From NCBI RefSeq assembly GCF_016458275.1, contig NZ_JAEMHM010000020.1, positions 57,602-121,601 on the forward strand: a stretch of DNA of 64,000 bases. Reading direction: 5' to 3'. The stretch's first letter is position 1; every line of letters starts with the position of its first letter. The position numbers and the translations under genes were made by a program. This document shows, one piece after another, positions 49,601-58,532 of the stretch. The notes under the pieces are model-generated. The model ran no database searches and had not been told where the DNA came from. It worked only from the letters and a program-made list of their open reading frames with translations. Source of the DNA: Geomesophilobacter sediminis (GTDB lineage Bacteria; Desulfobacterota; Desulfuromonadia; Geobacterales; Geobacteraceae).

Positions 49601-49639
49601 AGCGCCCTTCAATTCCAGCTGAATTGAAGGGCGCTTTTT
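49601..49639. terminator. Strong stem-loop terminator
   Basis: AGCGCCCTTCAATTC and its complement form a perfect stem around a five-base loop; TTTTT follows on the plus strand. On the minus strand it lies 27 bases after the small membrane protein stop. Confidence 0.85.
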
Positions 49640-49666
49640 GCGTTGAGACTCCCGACGCCGGTCCGG

Positions 49667-49840
49667 TTAAACCTCCTGGAAGATCAGGGCCGCAGCCACC
49701 GTAGCGGTAATGAAAACCAGAACCAGAGCGATATTTCTCCATGCATGAGGCCGCGACCTATGCACCTGGTATTGCGCCAGGTCATGACGCAACAAAACAA
49801 TCAGGTTGAGGTCTCCCCCCCGTACCTGCCGCTTTATCAT
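49667..49840 (-). CDS. Small single-helix membrane protein (57 residues)
   Basis: A short gene not far above the size of a leader peptide: ATG at 49838-49840, with GGAGG about ten bases upstream, stop at 49667. The first 35 residues are polar and basic (RQVRGGDLNLIVLLRHDLA), the C-terminal 20 form a hydrophobic helix (NIALVLVFITATVAAALIF). It is followed by the stem-loop at 49601-49639, and the frame, ribosome site and terminator together support it. No family recognised. Tail-anchored membrane proteins of this size often regulate larger partners, but no partner is evident. Confidence 0.55.
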   Translation of the reverse strand: MIKRQVRGGDLNLIVLLRHDLAQYQVHRSRPHAWRNIALVLVFITATVAAALIFQEV

Positions 49841-50280
49841 CTTGGACTACCTCCGAATCGAAACGATAGAAAAAAGCATAGCATTTTCCGCGGGTTAAAT
49901 ACAACCGAAGCGTTACCGTTTCTCCAACTGCAGGAGCGACATCCCTGTCGCGATTCCCCCCGAGGGGTCCCCCACCCCGCCCTCATCGGCGTTCATCAGC
50001 GTCCATCTGCGGACGCTTTAATGTTTTTCTCCCGTTCCCAAGGTCCACCTTGGGAGCGCTCACAACCTTAGGGAAGTTCCAGCTTCCCACCCCAGCACCC
50101 AACCAGCCATTCCCCGGCGCGTTCTGCACCTTCACCACCCTGCACCTGTCCCCTCGTGGCACGTTTTTCCTCTGTCCCTTCCGCGTCCTCCGCGGTTCGA
50201 GCTTTGTTTTGCACCGAATCTGACTTAATATCGAAGCTACCAGGGGATTTCTGATCAATCCAGGAACGGGAGAACAGGCA
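49841..50280. other. Intergenic region with two repeats
   Basis: A GCGAC-type REP hairpin lies at about 49930-49955 and a TTCCCAAGG palindrome at 50033-50058. Otherwise no gene or clear promoter is seen. Confidence 0.6.
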
Positions 50281-50850
50281 ATGGCAACTGAAGAAGCACC
50301 CTACACCGTCGTTAAGGCCTCCGGGATCTTCGAACTGCGCGACTACGAGCCGCAGATACTTGCCGAGATCCTGGTTGACAGCACTCTCGAAGATGCCGGC
50401 AACAAAGCCTTCCGGCGCCTCTTCAACTACATCTCCGGCGCCAATCAGTCCCGCAGTTCGATTGCCATGACAGCCCCGGTATCACAGGAGCAATCCGGGG
50501 AAAAGATCGCCATGACGGCGCCGGTGAGCCAAGAAGCGTCAGCGGGGAAATGGACCGTCAGTTTCACGATGCCGGCCAGCTACACGGTGGAGACGCTACC
50601 CGTTCCCAACGACAGCAGCATCATCTTGCGCCAAGTTCCGTCCCGGAGGATGGCAGCGGTCCGCTATTCGGGGACCTGGAGCGAAAAGAACTACCTCGAC
50701 CACAAAACGCAACTGGAAAACTGGATTCGGGAAAACGGTCTCGTGATCACGGGCGAACCGGTATGGGCCCGGTACAATCCGCCCTTCACCCTCCCATTCC
50801 TGCGCCGCAACGAGGTCCTGATACCGGTGGCAAAACCGACCGATGAATAA
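50281..50850 (+). CDS. SOUL/HEBP family haem-binding protein
   Basis: A 189-residue protein of the SOUL family. The start (YTVVKASGIFELRDY), the repeated IAMTAPV motif (twice, about residues 60 and 78) and the terminal R-x-N-E-V-L-I strand are typical. Family members bind haem or tetrapyrroles weakly; the bacterial role is unclear. There is no signal peptide, so it is cytoplasmic. It lies 14 bases before the glutathione peroxidase gene and is likely co-transcribed with it, which fits an oxidative-stress setting. Confidence 0.9.
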   Translation: MATEEAPYTVVKASGIFELRDYEPQILAEILVDSTLEDAGNKAFRRLFNYISGANQSRSSIAMTAPVSQEQSGEKIAMTAPVSQEASAGKWTVSFTMPASYTVETLPVPNDSSIILRQVPSRRMAAVRYSGTWSEKNYLDHKTQLENWIRENGLVITGEPVWARYNPPFTLPFLRRNEVLIPVAKPTDE

Positions 50851-50864
50851 GGAGGAGCATCGCC

Positions 50865-51347
50865 ATGTCCAGCATCTATGAAATTCCTGTGCAGAGTGCC
50901 AGCGGTGAGATCAAGACCCTGGCCGAATATCGCGGCCAGGTCATGCTGATCGTCAACACCGCGAGCAAATGCGGCTTTACCCCTCAGTACCAAGGCCTTG
51001 AAGCGCTGTACCGCAGCTACGCCTCGCAGGGCTTCGTGGTGCTCGGCTTTCCCTGCAACCAGTTCGGCGATCAGGAGCCCGGGGATATCAAGGAGATCCA
51101 GAGCTTCTGTTCGCTCACCTACGACGTAACCTTTCCCCTGTTCGCCAAGATTGACGTCAACGGACCAGGTGCCGCGCCGCTGTACCAGTATCTGAAAAGT
51201 GCAGCAAAAGGATTGCTCGGGAGTGAGGGGATCAAGTGGAATTTCACCAAGTTTCTGGTCGATCGGCAGGGAACGGTACGAGCGCGCTACGCCCCGACGA
51301 GCACGCCGGAAAGCCTGAGAAAGGATATCGAAGCGGCTCTACGTTGA
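50865..51347 (+). CDS. Glutathione peroxidase family enzyme
   Basis: A 160-residue thiol peroxidase of the glutathione peroxidase family. The active cysteine is C36 (ASKCGFTPQY), the glutamine lies in NQFGDQEPG and the tryptophan in KWNFTKF, completing the catalytic triad. Cysteine replaces selenocysteine. In bacteria such enzymes usually draw electrons from thioredoxin to reduce hydroperoxides. Follows the SOUL gene and ends before a strong terminator. Confidence 0.94.
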   Translation: MSSIYEIPVQSASGEIKTLAEYRGQVMLIVNTASKCGFTPQYQGLEALYRSYASQGFVVLGFPCNQFGDQEPGDIKEIQSFCSLTYDVTFPLFAKIDVNGPGAAPLYQYLKSAAKGLLGSEGIKWNFTKFLVDRQGTVRARYAPTSTPESLRKDIEAALR

Positions 51348-51401
51348 GAGACATCGGGGGCACCTGGGGGTGCCTCCCAAGGGGCATCAGGCAGGAAAAA
51401 T

Positions 51402-51449
51402 GAAAGGGGACGGACAACTTTGTCATAAAAGTTGCCGTCCCCTTTTTTT
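51402..51449. terminator. Convergent bidirectional terminator
   Basis: AAAGGGGACGG and CCGTCCCC are the outer stem of a long hairpin with T runs on both strands, between the peroxidase (plus) and the MCP (minus). Confidence 0.9.
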
Positions 51450-51528
51450 CCGCCGTCTTCCCGGGGCGTTGGAAGATGTTACCAGCGTTGCCCCAGCCCC
51501 AGGGAGGTGGTCTCCTGAGAAGAATGTT

Positions 51529-53142
51529 TTATAGCTTGAATTTCGTCACCACCGTCAGCATCTCTTCCGCATTTTGGCTCAGTTTTGCTGCAGCCCCGGC
51601 CGATTCCGTCGCCCCCTGTGAGGTCTGCTGCACGACTTCGGTGATCAGCTGAAGGTTGCTGGATATCTCGCTGGTGGTGGCGGTCTGCTCTTCTGCGGCG
51701 GTGGCAATCTGGTTCACCTGCATCGCGACATCATGGATCTGGCTCAGGATCGCCTGGAGCGCCTCCCCTGACTTCGCTGCCTCCACAGTTCCCGCCTCAA
51801 CTTGATGAACCCCCTGTTGCATCGCATCGACGGCCCCTTTTGTCTCGCTTTGTATGGCCTTGATCATATCGCCGATCTCCCTGGTGGCCCTGGTGGTCCG
51901 CTCGGCCAAGGCGCGGACTTCGTCGGCAACGACGGCGAATCCGCGCCCCTGCTCCCCGGCTCGTGCGGCCTCAATAGCGGCATTGAGGGCAAGAAGGTTG
52001 GTCTGGTCCGCGATATCCTCGATGGTTCCGATGATCTGTCCGATCTGGTCGCTCCTTTGCCCGAGGCTTGCCACGGTGTCCGCCGACTGCTGTACCTTTT
52101 CGGCAATCTGGGCCATGACCGTGATGGTCCGATCCACGACGGCGGCACCGTTTCCCGCCGTTGTGGCGGCATTCTGGGCTCCTAAAGCAGCCTGCTGACA
52201 ATTCATGGCGATGTCACCCGAGGTGGCGGCCATTTCCTCACCCGCAGTGGCAACGGTGCCCGCCTGGGCGGCCACCTCCTCCGCTCCGGTGGCGATCTGT
52301 TCCGCAGTCGATTCAAGTTGATTGGCCGCCGTCGCAACCAGTTGCGAAGAATCGGCGACCTGGCGCAGGATGATCTTGAGCCCTTCGGTCATGTCGCTGA
52401 ATGCCTCGCTCAGATGTCCCACCTCATCCCCCGAACGATAGGAGATCGCCACGGTCAAATCGCCGTTGGCAACCTGGCGTGCCTGGCCAGCCAGAAGATG
52501 CAACGGAGCGGTAATGGATCTGGAGATGATAAGCCCCAGCAGGAAGGCCAGGACCGCGCCAAGGAGCGCGGCGCCGATCATGAGCCGGCCCGACCTGGTG
52601 GCGTCAACCGCATTTTTCTCCGAGGTATCCTTGGCGGCTTTCAGATTCAGATCGAACACCTTCTGTACCAAGGTGCGCGTCTCATCAACTCCCTTCAGGT
52701 TCGCTTCTCGCAGGGCGAGCATCTCGTCGAACTTCCCGGCTTGGCCGAGAGACTTCATCTGTTCCACGTACTTTTTGTGCGCGTCGAACTGAGTCAGCAA
52801 CTGTTTGTACATCTTTTCATCTTCGGCGTCGATGAGAGTGCTCTTGTACCCCTTGAGTGCTTTATCGATCTGCGCCAAGTCATTATCTACGACTTTCACG
52901 TAGTCGGGAGCGTATCGTTTCTCTATGGCAATGTAAGCGATATGCGCGAGCGATCTTTCGAAGCCTTCGGTCACATCGGATAACTCCCCGAGCGGCACCG
53001 TGCACTTCTCATACAGGAAGGTGTCGGCATCGTCGAGCGTGTGAATGTGGAAATAGCCAAACAGGCCTATTACCAATGCAACGAGAGAAACCGCCATGAA
53101 CCCACCGGTTAATTTGGCCCCGATTCGCATGTTCGTAAACAT
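51529..53142 (-). CDS. Methyl-accepting chemotaxis protein, four-helix-bundle sensor
   Basis: A 537-residue receptor. TM1 is at about 12-32; a periplasmic four-helix-bundle (4HB_MCP) sensor of about 155 residues precedes TM2 near 190-210. HAMP and the signalling domain follow, with the conserved hairpin tip ([19 protein letters not shown]). Methylation helices surround it. Unlike the operon receptor at 10.4 kb it is an orphan; its CheA partner is not identifiable. GGAGGGG lies upstream of the ATG at 53142. Confidence 0.94.
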   Translation of the reverse strand: MFTNMRIGAKLTGGFMAVSLVALVIGLFGYFHIHTLDDADTFLYEKCTVPLGELSDVTEGFERSLAHIAYIAIEKRYAPDYVKVVDNDLAQIDKALKGYKSTLIDAEDEKMYKQLLTQFDAHKKYVEQMKSLGQAGKFDEMLALREANLKGVDETRTLVQKVFDLNLKAAKDTSEKNAVDATRSGRLMIGAALLGAVLAFLLGLIISRSITAPLHLLAGQARQVANGDLTVAISYRSGDEVGHLSEAFSDMTEGLKIILRQVADSSQLVATAANQLESTAEQIATGAEEVAAQAGTVATAGEEMAATSGDIAMNCQQAALGAQNAATTAGNGAAVVDRTITVMAQIAEKVQQSADTVASLGQRSDQIGQIIGTIEDIADQTNLLALNAAIEAARAGEQGRGFAVVADEVRALAERTTRATREIGDMIKAIQSETKGAVDAMQQGVHQVEAGTVEAAKSGEALQAILSQIHDVAMQVNQIATAAEEQTATTSEISSNLQLITEVVQQTSQGATESAGAAAKLSQNAEEMLTVVTKFKL

Positions 53143-53321
53143 TGCCCCTCCTAAAGGATCAAGGATTCCCCACATACGAACCTCATCGGAGCTTCACCGC
53201 AAAGCTTTATCATTTTAATTAAACCATTATCGTAACCATACCAAAACCAAAGCTCTCCTGCCCCCTTTTCTTTCCCAGCTAAGCAGTGGGGTCGTCCTAA
53301 TGTTAGATGTCGGGTCCCCCC

Positions 53322-53666
53322 TTACTCCTGCCTGACTATGTCGACCGAGATCTCCACCGCCGGTATTGTTCCCCGATTCTCAAGCCAATGGAGGGTGTTC
53401 CTATCCTCGGGCCAGCCCACTCCGGGCCCATACTCGGTGGCGACTCCATTTCGATGGTCGGTAATGGTGCCTTGCAGAATGTAGACGGTGCCCGGCCTGT
53501 CTTTATGGTCGTGAATCGGGCCGAAAACGCCACCCGGTTCGATCGTCACCATACGCATGCGAAGCTGCCGTCCAGCCATCCCCTCGATCTCGGGCCCAAG
53601 GTCAACCGTTGCCAGTGACTCGACCGTAACCCCTTTCGTCTCAGCTGCCACCTCTTCTCTGTCCAT
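53322..53666 (-). CDS. Small cupin-domain protein
   Basis: A 114-residue single cupin. The first motif includes GPIHDHKDRPGTVYILQG, holding two histidines and the glutamate-free metal pocket typical of small cupins; the second is around NTLHWLEN. It probably binds a metal and a small ligand. Function unknown. The ATG at 53666 follows GGGAGGAG; in-frame codons up to 53822 extend the frame but have no ribosome site. Confidence 0.8.
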   Translation of the reverse strand: MDREEVAAETKGVTVESLATVDLGPEIEGMAGRQLRMRMVTIEPGGVFGPIHDHKDRPGTVYILQGTITDHRNGVATEYGPGVGWPEDRNTLHWLENRGTIPAVEISVDIVRQE

Positions 53667-54041
53667 CGTGCACTCCTCCCGTACTTCCATGGCTGAGCTC
53701 CTGATTGCCGCTGTTGAAAACAAGCCACCTTCACACCTCCGATTATACGCGCGCCCCACATCGCGGCTCAATCTAACGGAGTTCCCAAAACAGTATCCGG
53801 CATTGATATCCCCCTTTGGCAAAGGGATGGGCAGCGTTGTCCGGTTACTTATTGCAACAAGACCTTACCTCCCTCGCCCTCCGGGAGAGGGACGGGGTGA
53901 GGGGCTGCCGCAGGCCAAAGAGCCAAGCTTGCGACGTGAGGGACGAGACGTGCGCCGGAAGGTCTACCATCATTTAAGGCCCGGTCATAAAAAACATAGG
54001 ACTATAATGAGTTAGGCGACCAACAAGGGAGGTACGACAAC
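53667..54041. other. Intergenic region with a dispersed repeat
   Basis: Contains a CCCTTTGGCAAAGGG palindrome near 53810 and a CCCTCTCC-type repeat at about 53861-53905. No gene seen. Confidence 0.55.
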
Positions 54042-54224
54042 ATGACGACTTGTCCGAGATGCGCAGGGAATGGAGTGATCGAATGCTCAACGTGTGATGG
54101 AACGGGCACGTACAATCCGTCCCTGATACCGGTAGGCGGCGTCTTCGCGGATCAATGCCAGAGATGCGAAGCAACCGGCCAAGTAACGTGCCCCAATTGC
54201 CAAGGCCAGGGCCTTACCAAATAA
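54042..54224 (+). CDS. Small zinc-ribbon protein (DnaJ central-domain like)
   Basis: A 60-residue protein made of four CxxC motifs (CPRC, CSTC, CQRC, CPNC) with CxGxG spacing, the pattern of the DnaJ cysteine-rich domain. It should fold around two zinc ions. Without a J domain it may be a scaffold or thiol-disulphide protein. AGGGAGG lies upstream of the ATG. A terminator follows at 54308. Confidence 0.85.
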   Translation: MTTCPRCAGNGVIECSTCDGTGTYNPSLIPVGGVFADQCQRCEATGQVTCPNCQGQGLTK

Positions 54225-54307
54225 AAGCGGCGCCGGAATTGCCGGCGGGTTTGGGGCGAGCAGCGTCCCTCAGTGTAACGGGAAGCCCCTCCCCTGCCCC
54301 GAAGTAA

Positions 54308-54344
54308 AGAGCCCGCTTTCAGGCAAGAAAGCGGGCTCTTTCTT
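54308..54344. terminator. Terminator after the zinc-ribbon gene
   Basis: AGAGCCCGCTTTC... and GAAAGCGGGCTCT followed by TTCTTT. The same stem recurs at 58459 and 59636. Confidence 0.9.
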
Positions 54345-54413
54345 TAAACATCGTCAAATGCGTAGGCTCGACTCTCAGGATGTTCTGAGTTTGGCCCTTT
54401 GAGCCCCATCCCC

Positions 54414-55115
54414 CTAAACCGCGGCTCCGAACAACCGACCGGCACCTGCCGTGATCGCCATGGCGAGTGCGCCCCAAAAGGCGACCCGCAATGCCCCCTT
54501 GGCAACGGGTGCCCCACCAGCATAGGCCGCGGTTCCCCCAAGACCAATCAAAGCAACGAGTGCCGTCACCGAAGTAACTTCGCCAACCCGAGTCGAAGGT
54601 GCCAGTAACGCCGCGGCAAACGGGATGGCCGCCCCCACGGCAAAAGATAGTGCGGAGGTGATCGCAGCCTGGATCGGCCTTGACCGTGTGGTTTCCGAAA
54701 TGCCAAGTTCATCGCGGGTATGCGTTCCAAGGGCATCGCTCGTCATGAGCTTTTCGGCTACGAGTCGTGCCAGCGGCTCATCGAGTCCTCGGCCGACATA
54801 AATCGATGTCAACTCGATCAATTCGCTCTCCGGTTCCGTTTCCAGTTCGCGCTTTTCTTTCTCGATGTCCGCATTTTCGGTATCGGCCTGAGACTTTACC
54901 GACACATACTCCCCCGCCGCCATGGACATGGCGCCGGCCACCAGCCCCGCCACGCCGGTTATCAGGATACTGCCATGGGGAGCACCGGAAGCCGCGACAC
55001 CGACGACCAGGCTTGCCACCGAGATGGTCCCGTCATTGGCACCGAGCACGGCAGCGCGAAGCCATCCGGTACGGCCACCTCGGTGGGACTCTTGGGAAAC
55101 GTGCGGCATGGACAT
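54414..55115 (-). CDS. VIT1/CCC1-family membrane transporter
   Basis: A 233-residue membrane protein of the VIT/CCC1 family (iron and manganese transport in yeast and plants). The start RAAVLGANDGTISVASLVVGV and the GAMSMAAGEYVSV segment are signature sequences. A charged cytoplasmic helical insert (about 75-135), where the metal-binding region lies, separates two helices from three at the end. Its role in bacteria is not settled. AAGGAG lies three bases before the first ATG and nine before a second, so residue 1 is uncertain. Confidence 0.9.
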   Translation of the reverse strand: MSMPHVSQESHRGGRTGWLRAAVLGANDGTISVASLVVGVAASGAPHGSILITGVAGLVAGAMSMAAGEYVSVKSQADTENADIEKEKRELETEPESELIELTSIYVGRGLDEPLARLVAEKLMTSDALGTHTRDELGISETTRSRPIQAAITSALSFAVGAAIPFAAALLAPSTRVGEVTSVTALVALIGLGGTAAYAGGAPVAKGALRVAFWGALAMAITAGAGRLFGAAV

Positions 55116-55350
55116 CTTCTCCTTGTTCCGAAGAGGGTTATGTCAAGGGATAGGCTTAACTTTGCTTTTGAGAGTCTACACCTCCCCCCGAGGAAATGCA
55201 GGAATACCCAGCCATTAATCGGCCCACAACGATCGCTTAGCGCCTCATGCCCCATGGTTGCCACTCCGGTGGCATGCCGAAGGTGAGCACTCAGGGTTGA
55301 CGTAGTTACGACGGTACGTTCCGGTCGCGCACCGCCCCAAATTTTAAAAT

Positions 55351-55380
55351 TGACAGTTTACCTGATAAGTTTTACTGTCA
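55351..55380. promoter_or_regulatory. Probable MarR operator and promoter
   Basis: TGACAGT at 55351-55357 and ACTGTCA at 55374-55380 form an inverted repeat; a TTGACA -35 sequence (55350-55355) overlaps its left arm, and a 12-base palindrome (AATTTTAAAATT, 55340-55351) lies beside it. It overlaps the start of the marR-like gene, which suits autorepression. Confidence 0.55.
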
Positions 55381-55826
55381 TGTTCATGACCAGAAAAAAT
55401 AAAGCGGTAAATACGATCGAAGATTTCGTTTTGGCCATTGGACTGATTGTGCGGCGGGTTCGCGCCGATGCCCCGCGCGAATTCCAGGAATTTTCCTGGA
55501 CCCAGAAAGCGGTTCTTTCCCGTCTGGAGAAAGATGGCCCGACGACCACAGCCGCTCTCGCCCGCGCCGAGGGGATCAAGCCGCAGTCGATGAGTACCGC
55601 CATAGCATCGCTGGAAACGATGGGACTGGTGGAACGAAAGGCTCACTCCAGCGACGGCCGCCAGATCAATATCGCGCTGACTGAGAAAGGAACGGCAATG
55701 CGAAAGAGCCTCAAAGAGGCAAAACAGCACTGGCTGTCCGAGGCCTTCTCCCAACTCGACGAGAAAGAACGGGCGGTACTTTTTCAGGCCGGGGAAATCA
55801 TGAAACGGATGGCGGAAAGGTCATGA
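55380..55826 (+). CDS. MarR-family transcriptional regulator
   Basis: A 148-residue winged-helix repressor. The helix-turn-helix is in ALARAEGIKPQSMSTAIASLE, followed by the wing with SSDGRQINIALT. It has the two flanking dimerisation helices of MarR proteins. Such regulators bind inverted repeats near their own gene and release on binding phenols or after oxidation. The three genes that follow (membrane protein, isochorismatase-like, MFS pump) are in the same direction and are the likely targets. Start is uncertain: ATG at 55380 or 55386, neither with a clear ribosome site. Confidence 0.88.
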   Translation: MFMTRKNKAVNTIEDFVLAIGLIVRRVRADAPREFQEFSWTQKAVLSRLEKDGPTTTAALARAEGIKPQSMSTAIASLETMGLVERKAHSSDGRQINIALTEKGTAMRKSLKEAKQHWLSEAFSQLDEKERAVLFQAGEIMKRMAERS

Positions 55827-55902
55827 CGACTGCGGATAGACACAAACGAAGGGGAAGTGACGGATACCGACCCGTTTTCGGAACAGGCAACCAGGAGAAA
55901 CC

Positions 55903-56304
55903 ATGACCGCGATCCATATCTCTTATTTCTTCGGCGGGATGTTTCTCGCCAATTCTATCCCGCACCTGGTTAGCGGATTAATGGGCAGGTCTTTCCAAAG
56001 CCCATTTGCCAAGCCTCCGGGGAAAGGACTTTCATCATCTACCGTGAACGTCTTGTGGGGATGGCTGAACATCGGCGCAGGTTACCTCCTCACGTTGCAT
56101 GTTGGGCATTTTGATATCCATGCTCCAGCCGACGTGGCGGCCTTCGGAGTTGGAGGCATCCTGATCTCGATTCAATCGGCTCGCCATTTTGGCAAATTTC
56201 ACGGCGGCAACTCTCCTTCACCTGCTGCTGCCACTGATTGCCTGCGGCACCAAAAGGATGGAGAAGTAGCCCTAACCACCACCGACCAGACGCAACGGGA
56301 GTAA
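55903..56304 (+). CDS. Small membrane protein of unknown function
   Basis: A 133-residue protein with three or four hydrophobic helices in the first 95 residues and a polar tail. I do not recognise it with confidence; it resembles conserved inner-membrane proteins of unknown role. A good ribosome site (AGGAGAAA) precedes the ATG. Position in the operon between MarR and the isochorismatase-like gene suggests a link to efflux or detoxification. Confidence 0.7.
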   Translation: MTAIHISYFFGGMFLANSIPHLVSGLMGRSFQSPFAKPPGKGLSSSTVNVLWGWLNIGAGYLLTLHVGHFDIHAPADVAAFGVGGILISIQSARHFGKFHGGNSPSPAAATDCLRHQKDGEVALTTTDQTQRE

Positions 56305-56306
56305 AG

Positions 56307-56873
56307 ATGAAGCTCGACCCGCAAAAGACCGCATTTCTCACGCTCGATATCCAAAATGGCATCGTGGCAATGGCCCCGAACGCCGAGGCTGCCGTTACCT
56401 CCGCCACGAAGGCGGTGAATTTCGCCCGAGAAAAGGGATTCCTCGTGATCCACGTCGGCCTCGGTTTCTCCGAAGGTCACCCGGAAATTCCCGATTTCGA
56501 ATCGCCCTTTCTGATGGTGAAACAGAACAATCTGTTCGTGAAGGGGACCCCTTCCGCCGAGTTCCACAGCGGGATCCTGGAGCCCGGCGACCCCATCGTC
56601 TACAAGCAGCGGGTCGGCGCCTTCTCCGAAAACCATCTCGACCTCATGCTCCGCGCCCGCGGCATCGATCACCTGGTGCTGTTTGGAATTTCCACCAGCG
56701 GCATCGTTCTTTCCACGCTCAGGCGGGCGTTCGACCTCGATTACCGAAGCATCATCCTCAAAGACGCCTGCTTCGATGCCGACCAGGAAGTTCATCGGGT
56801 TCTCACCGAAAAGGTATTTCCACGCCAAGCCATCGTCACGACGGTGGCGGAGCTGACCGAAGAAGGACCTTAA
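56307..56873 (+). CDS. Isochorismatase-fold protein without the catalytic cysteine
   Basis: A 188-residue member of the cysteine hydrolase (isochorismatase) fold. The first Asp (TLDIQNG), the lysine region (VYKQRVGAF) and the late LFGISTSGIVLSTLRRAF segment match the fold, but the position normally held by the nucleophilic cysteine (in G-x2-T-x2-C) is isoleucine. So it should not be a classical hydrolase, and may bind ligand instead. This GISTSG subgroup is common among MarR- or MFS-linked genes. GGGAG lies before the ATG at 56307, and the MFS gene starts immediately after its stop. Confidence 0.85.
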   Translation: MKLDPQKTAFLTLDIQNGIVAMAPNAEAAVTSATKAVNFAREKGFLVIHVGLGFSEGHPEIPDFESPFLMVKQNNLFVKGTPSAEFHSGILEPGDPIVYKQRVGAFSENHLDLMLRARGIDHLVLFGISTSGIVLSTLRRAFDLDYRSIILKDACFDADQEVHRVLTEKVFPRQAIVTTVAELTEEGP

Positions 56874-58277
56874 ATGAGCACGGAAGCCGCAACGATGGCA
56901 GGTAACGAGCTTTCTTTACCGGAGAAGCTTGATTCGAAGGCGTGGCAAATAATCGCCGTGGTGATCCTCGCCCCGTTCATGACCCAGATGGATGCGACCA
57001 TTGTCAACGTGTCGCTTTCCTCCATCAGGGAAGATCTGCATGCCTCACTTTCCGCAACGCAGTGGATCATCAGCGGCTACCTCCTGGCGCTGGCCCTCAT
57101 TCTCCCGGTCAACGGCTGGCTGGTGGACCGTTTTGGAACCAAGAGACTCTACCTCTTCTGCTTTTCCTCCTTTACTGCGGCATCTTTTCTGTGCGGTGCG
57201 GCCCACACGATGCAGCAGCTCGTCGCGGCCCGCATCGTTCAGGGGTTAGCAGGCGGACTTTTGACGCCGCTGACGCAACTGATGATGGCCCGGGTTGCCG
57301 GAAGGCAGATGGCGAGAGTGGTCGGCTACGCCTCGGCGCCGGTCCTTCTTGCGCCCTTGCTCGGCCCTCCCCTCGCAGGAGCCATTTTAAAACACGCCAG
57401 CTGGCCCTGGCTTTTCTACGTCAATCTCCCGGTCGGCATCCTGGCAGTTGCCCTGGCGGCGGCACTTCTTCCCCATGACGAATCGCTGATCCGCAAACGC
57501 CCCTTCGATCTCCCGGGATTTCTGCTGTTATCGCCGGGGCTATCCTGCACCCTCTACGGTCTGGAGCAGTTCGCCCACCATCAATCGCCGTTTTTTCTGG
57601 CTCTGGGCCTACTGTTACTCGGCTCCTTTATCTGGTTGGCGCTGCGAAAAAAAGAGAAGGCACTCATCGACCTCGAGCTCTTCAGGATTCGCACCTTCTC
57701 CACCGCCGCGATCACCCAGTTTCTGTCCAATGGCATCCTGTTCGCCGGACAGTTTCTCCTGCCGCTTTACCTCATCTCGGGGGCGGGACTCTCTCCGACG
57801 GGAGCCGGATGGGTGCTCACCTCGATGGGAATCGGAATGCTGTGCAGCTATCCCTTTATGGGGTTTCTGACGGAAAAGTTCGGATGCCGGGCGGTAGCGA
57901 CGGGCGGGGTATTACTCAATCTGGTCGGCACCCTCCCGTTTCTTTGGATGGCGCAGGCGGGGTTTTCGATGCCGCTTGCCCTGGCGGGATTGTATCTGCG
58001 GGGTTTAGGTCAAGGCGCTACCGGTATTCCATCACTTGCGGCCGCTTACGCATCGGTTCCCAAAAGCAAACTCAGCCTGGCAGCGACCGCCATCAACATC
58101 GTGCAGAGGCTCGGCGGCCCGATAGCGACAACCACCCTCGCCATAGTCCTGACCTTTTCCGAGGAACTTCATAATGTCCACGGCCCCCATTCCTTTTTTA
58201 TACCCTTCGCCGCCATACTCGTTCTTCAGCTGGTGGTAATCGGGGCAGCTATCAGACTCCCGGTAAGAATCCAATGA
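56874..58277 (+). CDS. DHA2-family multidrug efflux transporter (MFS)
   Basis: A 467-residue protein of the 14-helix drug:proton antiporter family (EmrB/QacA type). Motif A-like sequence (GWLVDRFGTKRLYLF) is near residue 80, and the family's DxT near the first helix (MDATIVNVSL) and the motif C-like glycine/proline run (APVLLAPLLGPPLAGAIL) near 170 are present. It starts with the same base step as the preceding stop, so it is co-translated with the isochorismatase-like gene, and the set is probably under the MarR regulator. Confidence 0.93.
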   Translation: MSTEAATMAGNELSLPEKLDSKAWQIIAVVILAPFMTQMDATIVNVSLSSIREDLHASLSATQWIISGYLLALALILPVNGWLVDRFGTKRLYLFCFSSFTAASFLCGAAHTMQQLVAARIVQGLAGGLLTPLTQLMMARVAGRQMARVVGYASAPVLLAPLLGPPLAGAILKHASWPWLFYVNLPVGILAVALAAALLPHDESLIRKRPFDLPGFLLLSPGLSCTLYGLEQFAHHQSPFFLALGLLLLGSFIWLALRKKEKALIDLELFRIRTFSTAAITQFLSNGILFAGQFLLPLYLISGAGLSPTGAGWVLTSMGIGMLCSYPFMGFLTEKFGCRAVATGGVLLNLVGTLPFLWMAQAGFSMPLALAGLYLRGLGQGATGIPSLAAAYASVPKSKLSLAATAINIVQRLGGPIATTTLAIVLTFSEELHNVHGPHSFFIPFAAILVLQLVVIGAAIRLPVRIQ

Positions 58278-58284
58278 GCAACGC

Positions 58285-58440
58285 AAGCCTCGTAGGTCGC
58301 GTTGGAGGCACCAAACGCGACATCTGCCTCCCCCTCGACGATGCAACAGGATTCCCACTAGTTTCCCAGATAGACCGTGGGATCAAGCCGATTTCCAAGC
58401 TTCAGCTTCGGTAAAGCGTAGGGTGGGCACCCGTGCCCAC
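58285..58440. repeat. Two palindrome families after the efflux gene
   Basis: A GTAGGTCGCGTT... AAACGCGACAT element near 58291-58322 and a GGGTGGGCACCCGTGCCC palindrome near 58424-58440. Related copies lie near 45615 and 59453, and near 40774 and 59595. Confidence 0.6.
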
Positions 58441-58458
58441 GCGGCAAACACCAAAAAA

Positions 58459-58497
58459 AGAGCCCGCCTCCGTGCCAGGAAGCGGGCTCTCGTTTTT
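58459..58497. terminator. Convergent terminator, repeated stem
   Basis: AGAGCCCGCCTCC... GAAGCGGGCTCT with A and T runs, ending the efflux operon (plus) and the Fic gene (minus). Same stem as 54308 and 59636. Confidence 0.88.
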
Positions 58498-58532
58498 CTC
58501 AAACGTTCAACGATGAAGGGCTTTTCGCTCTG

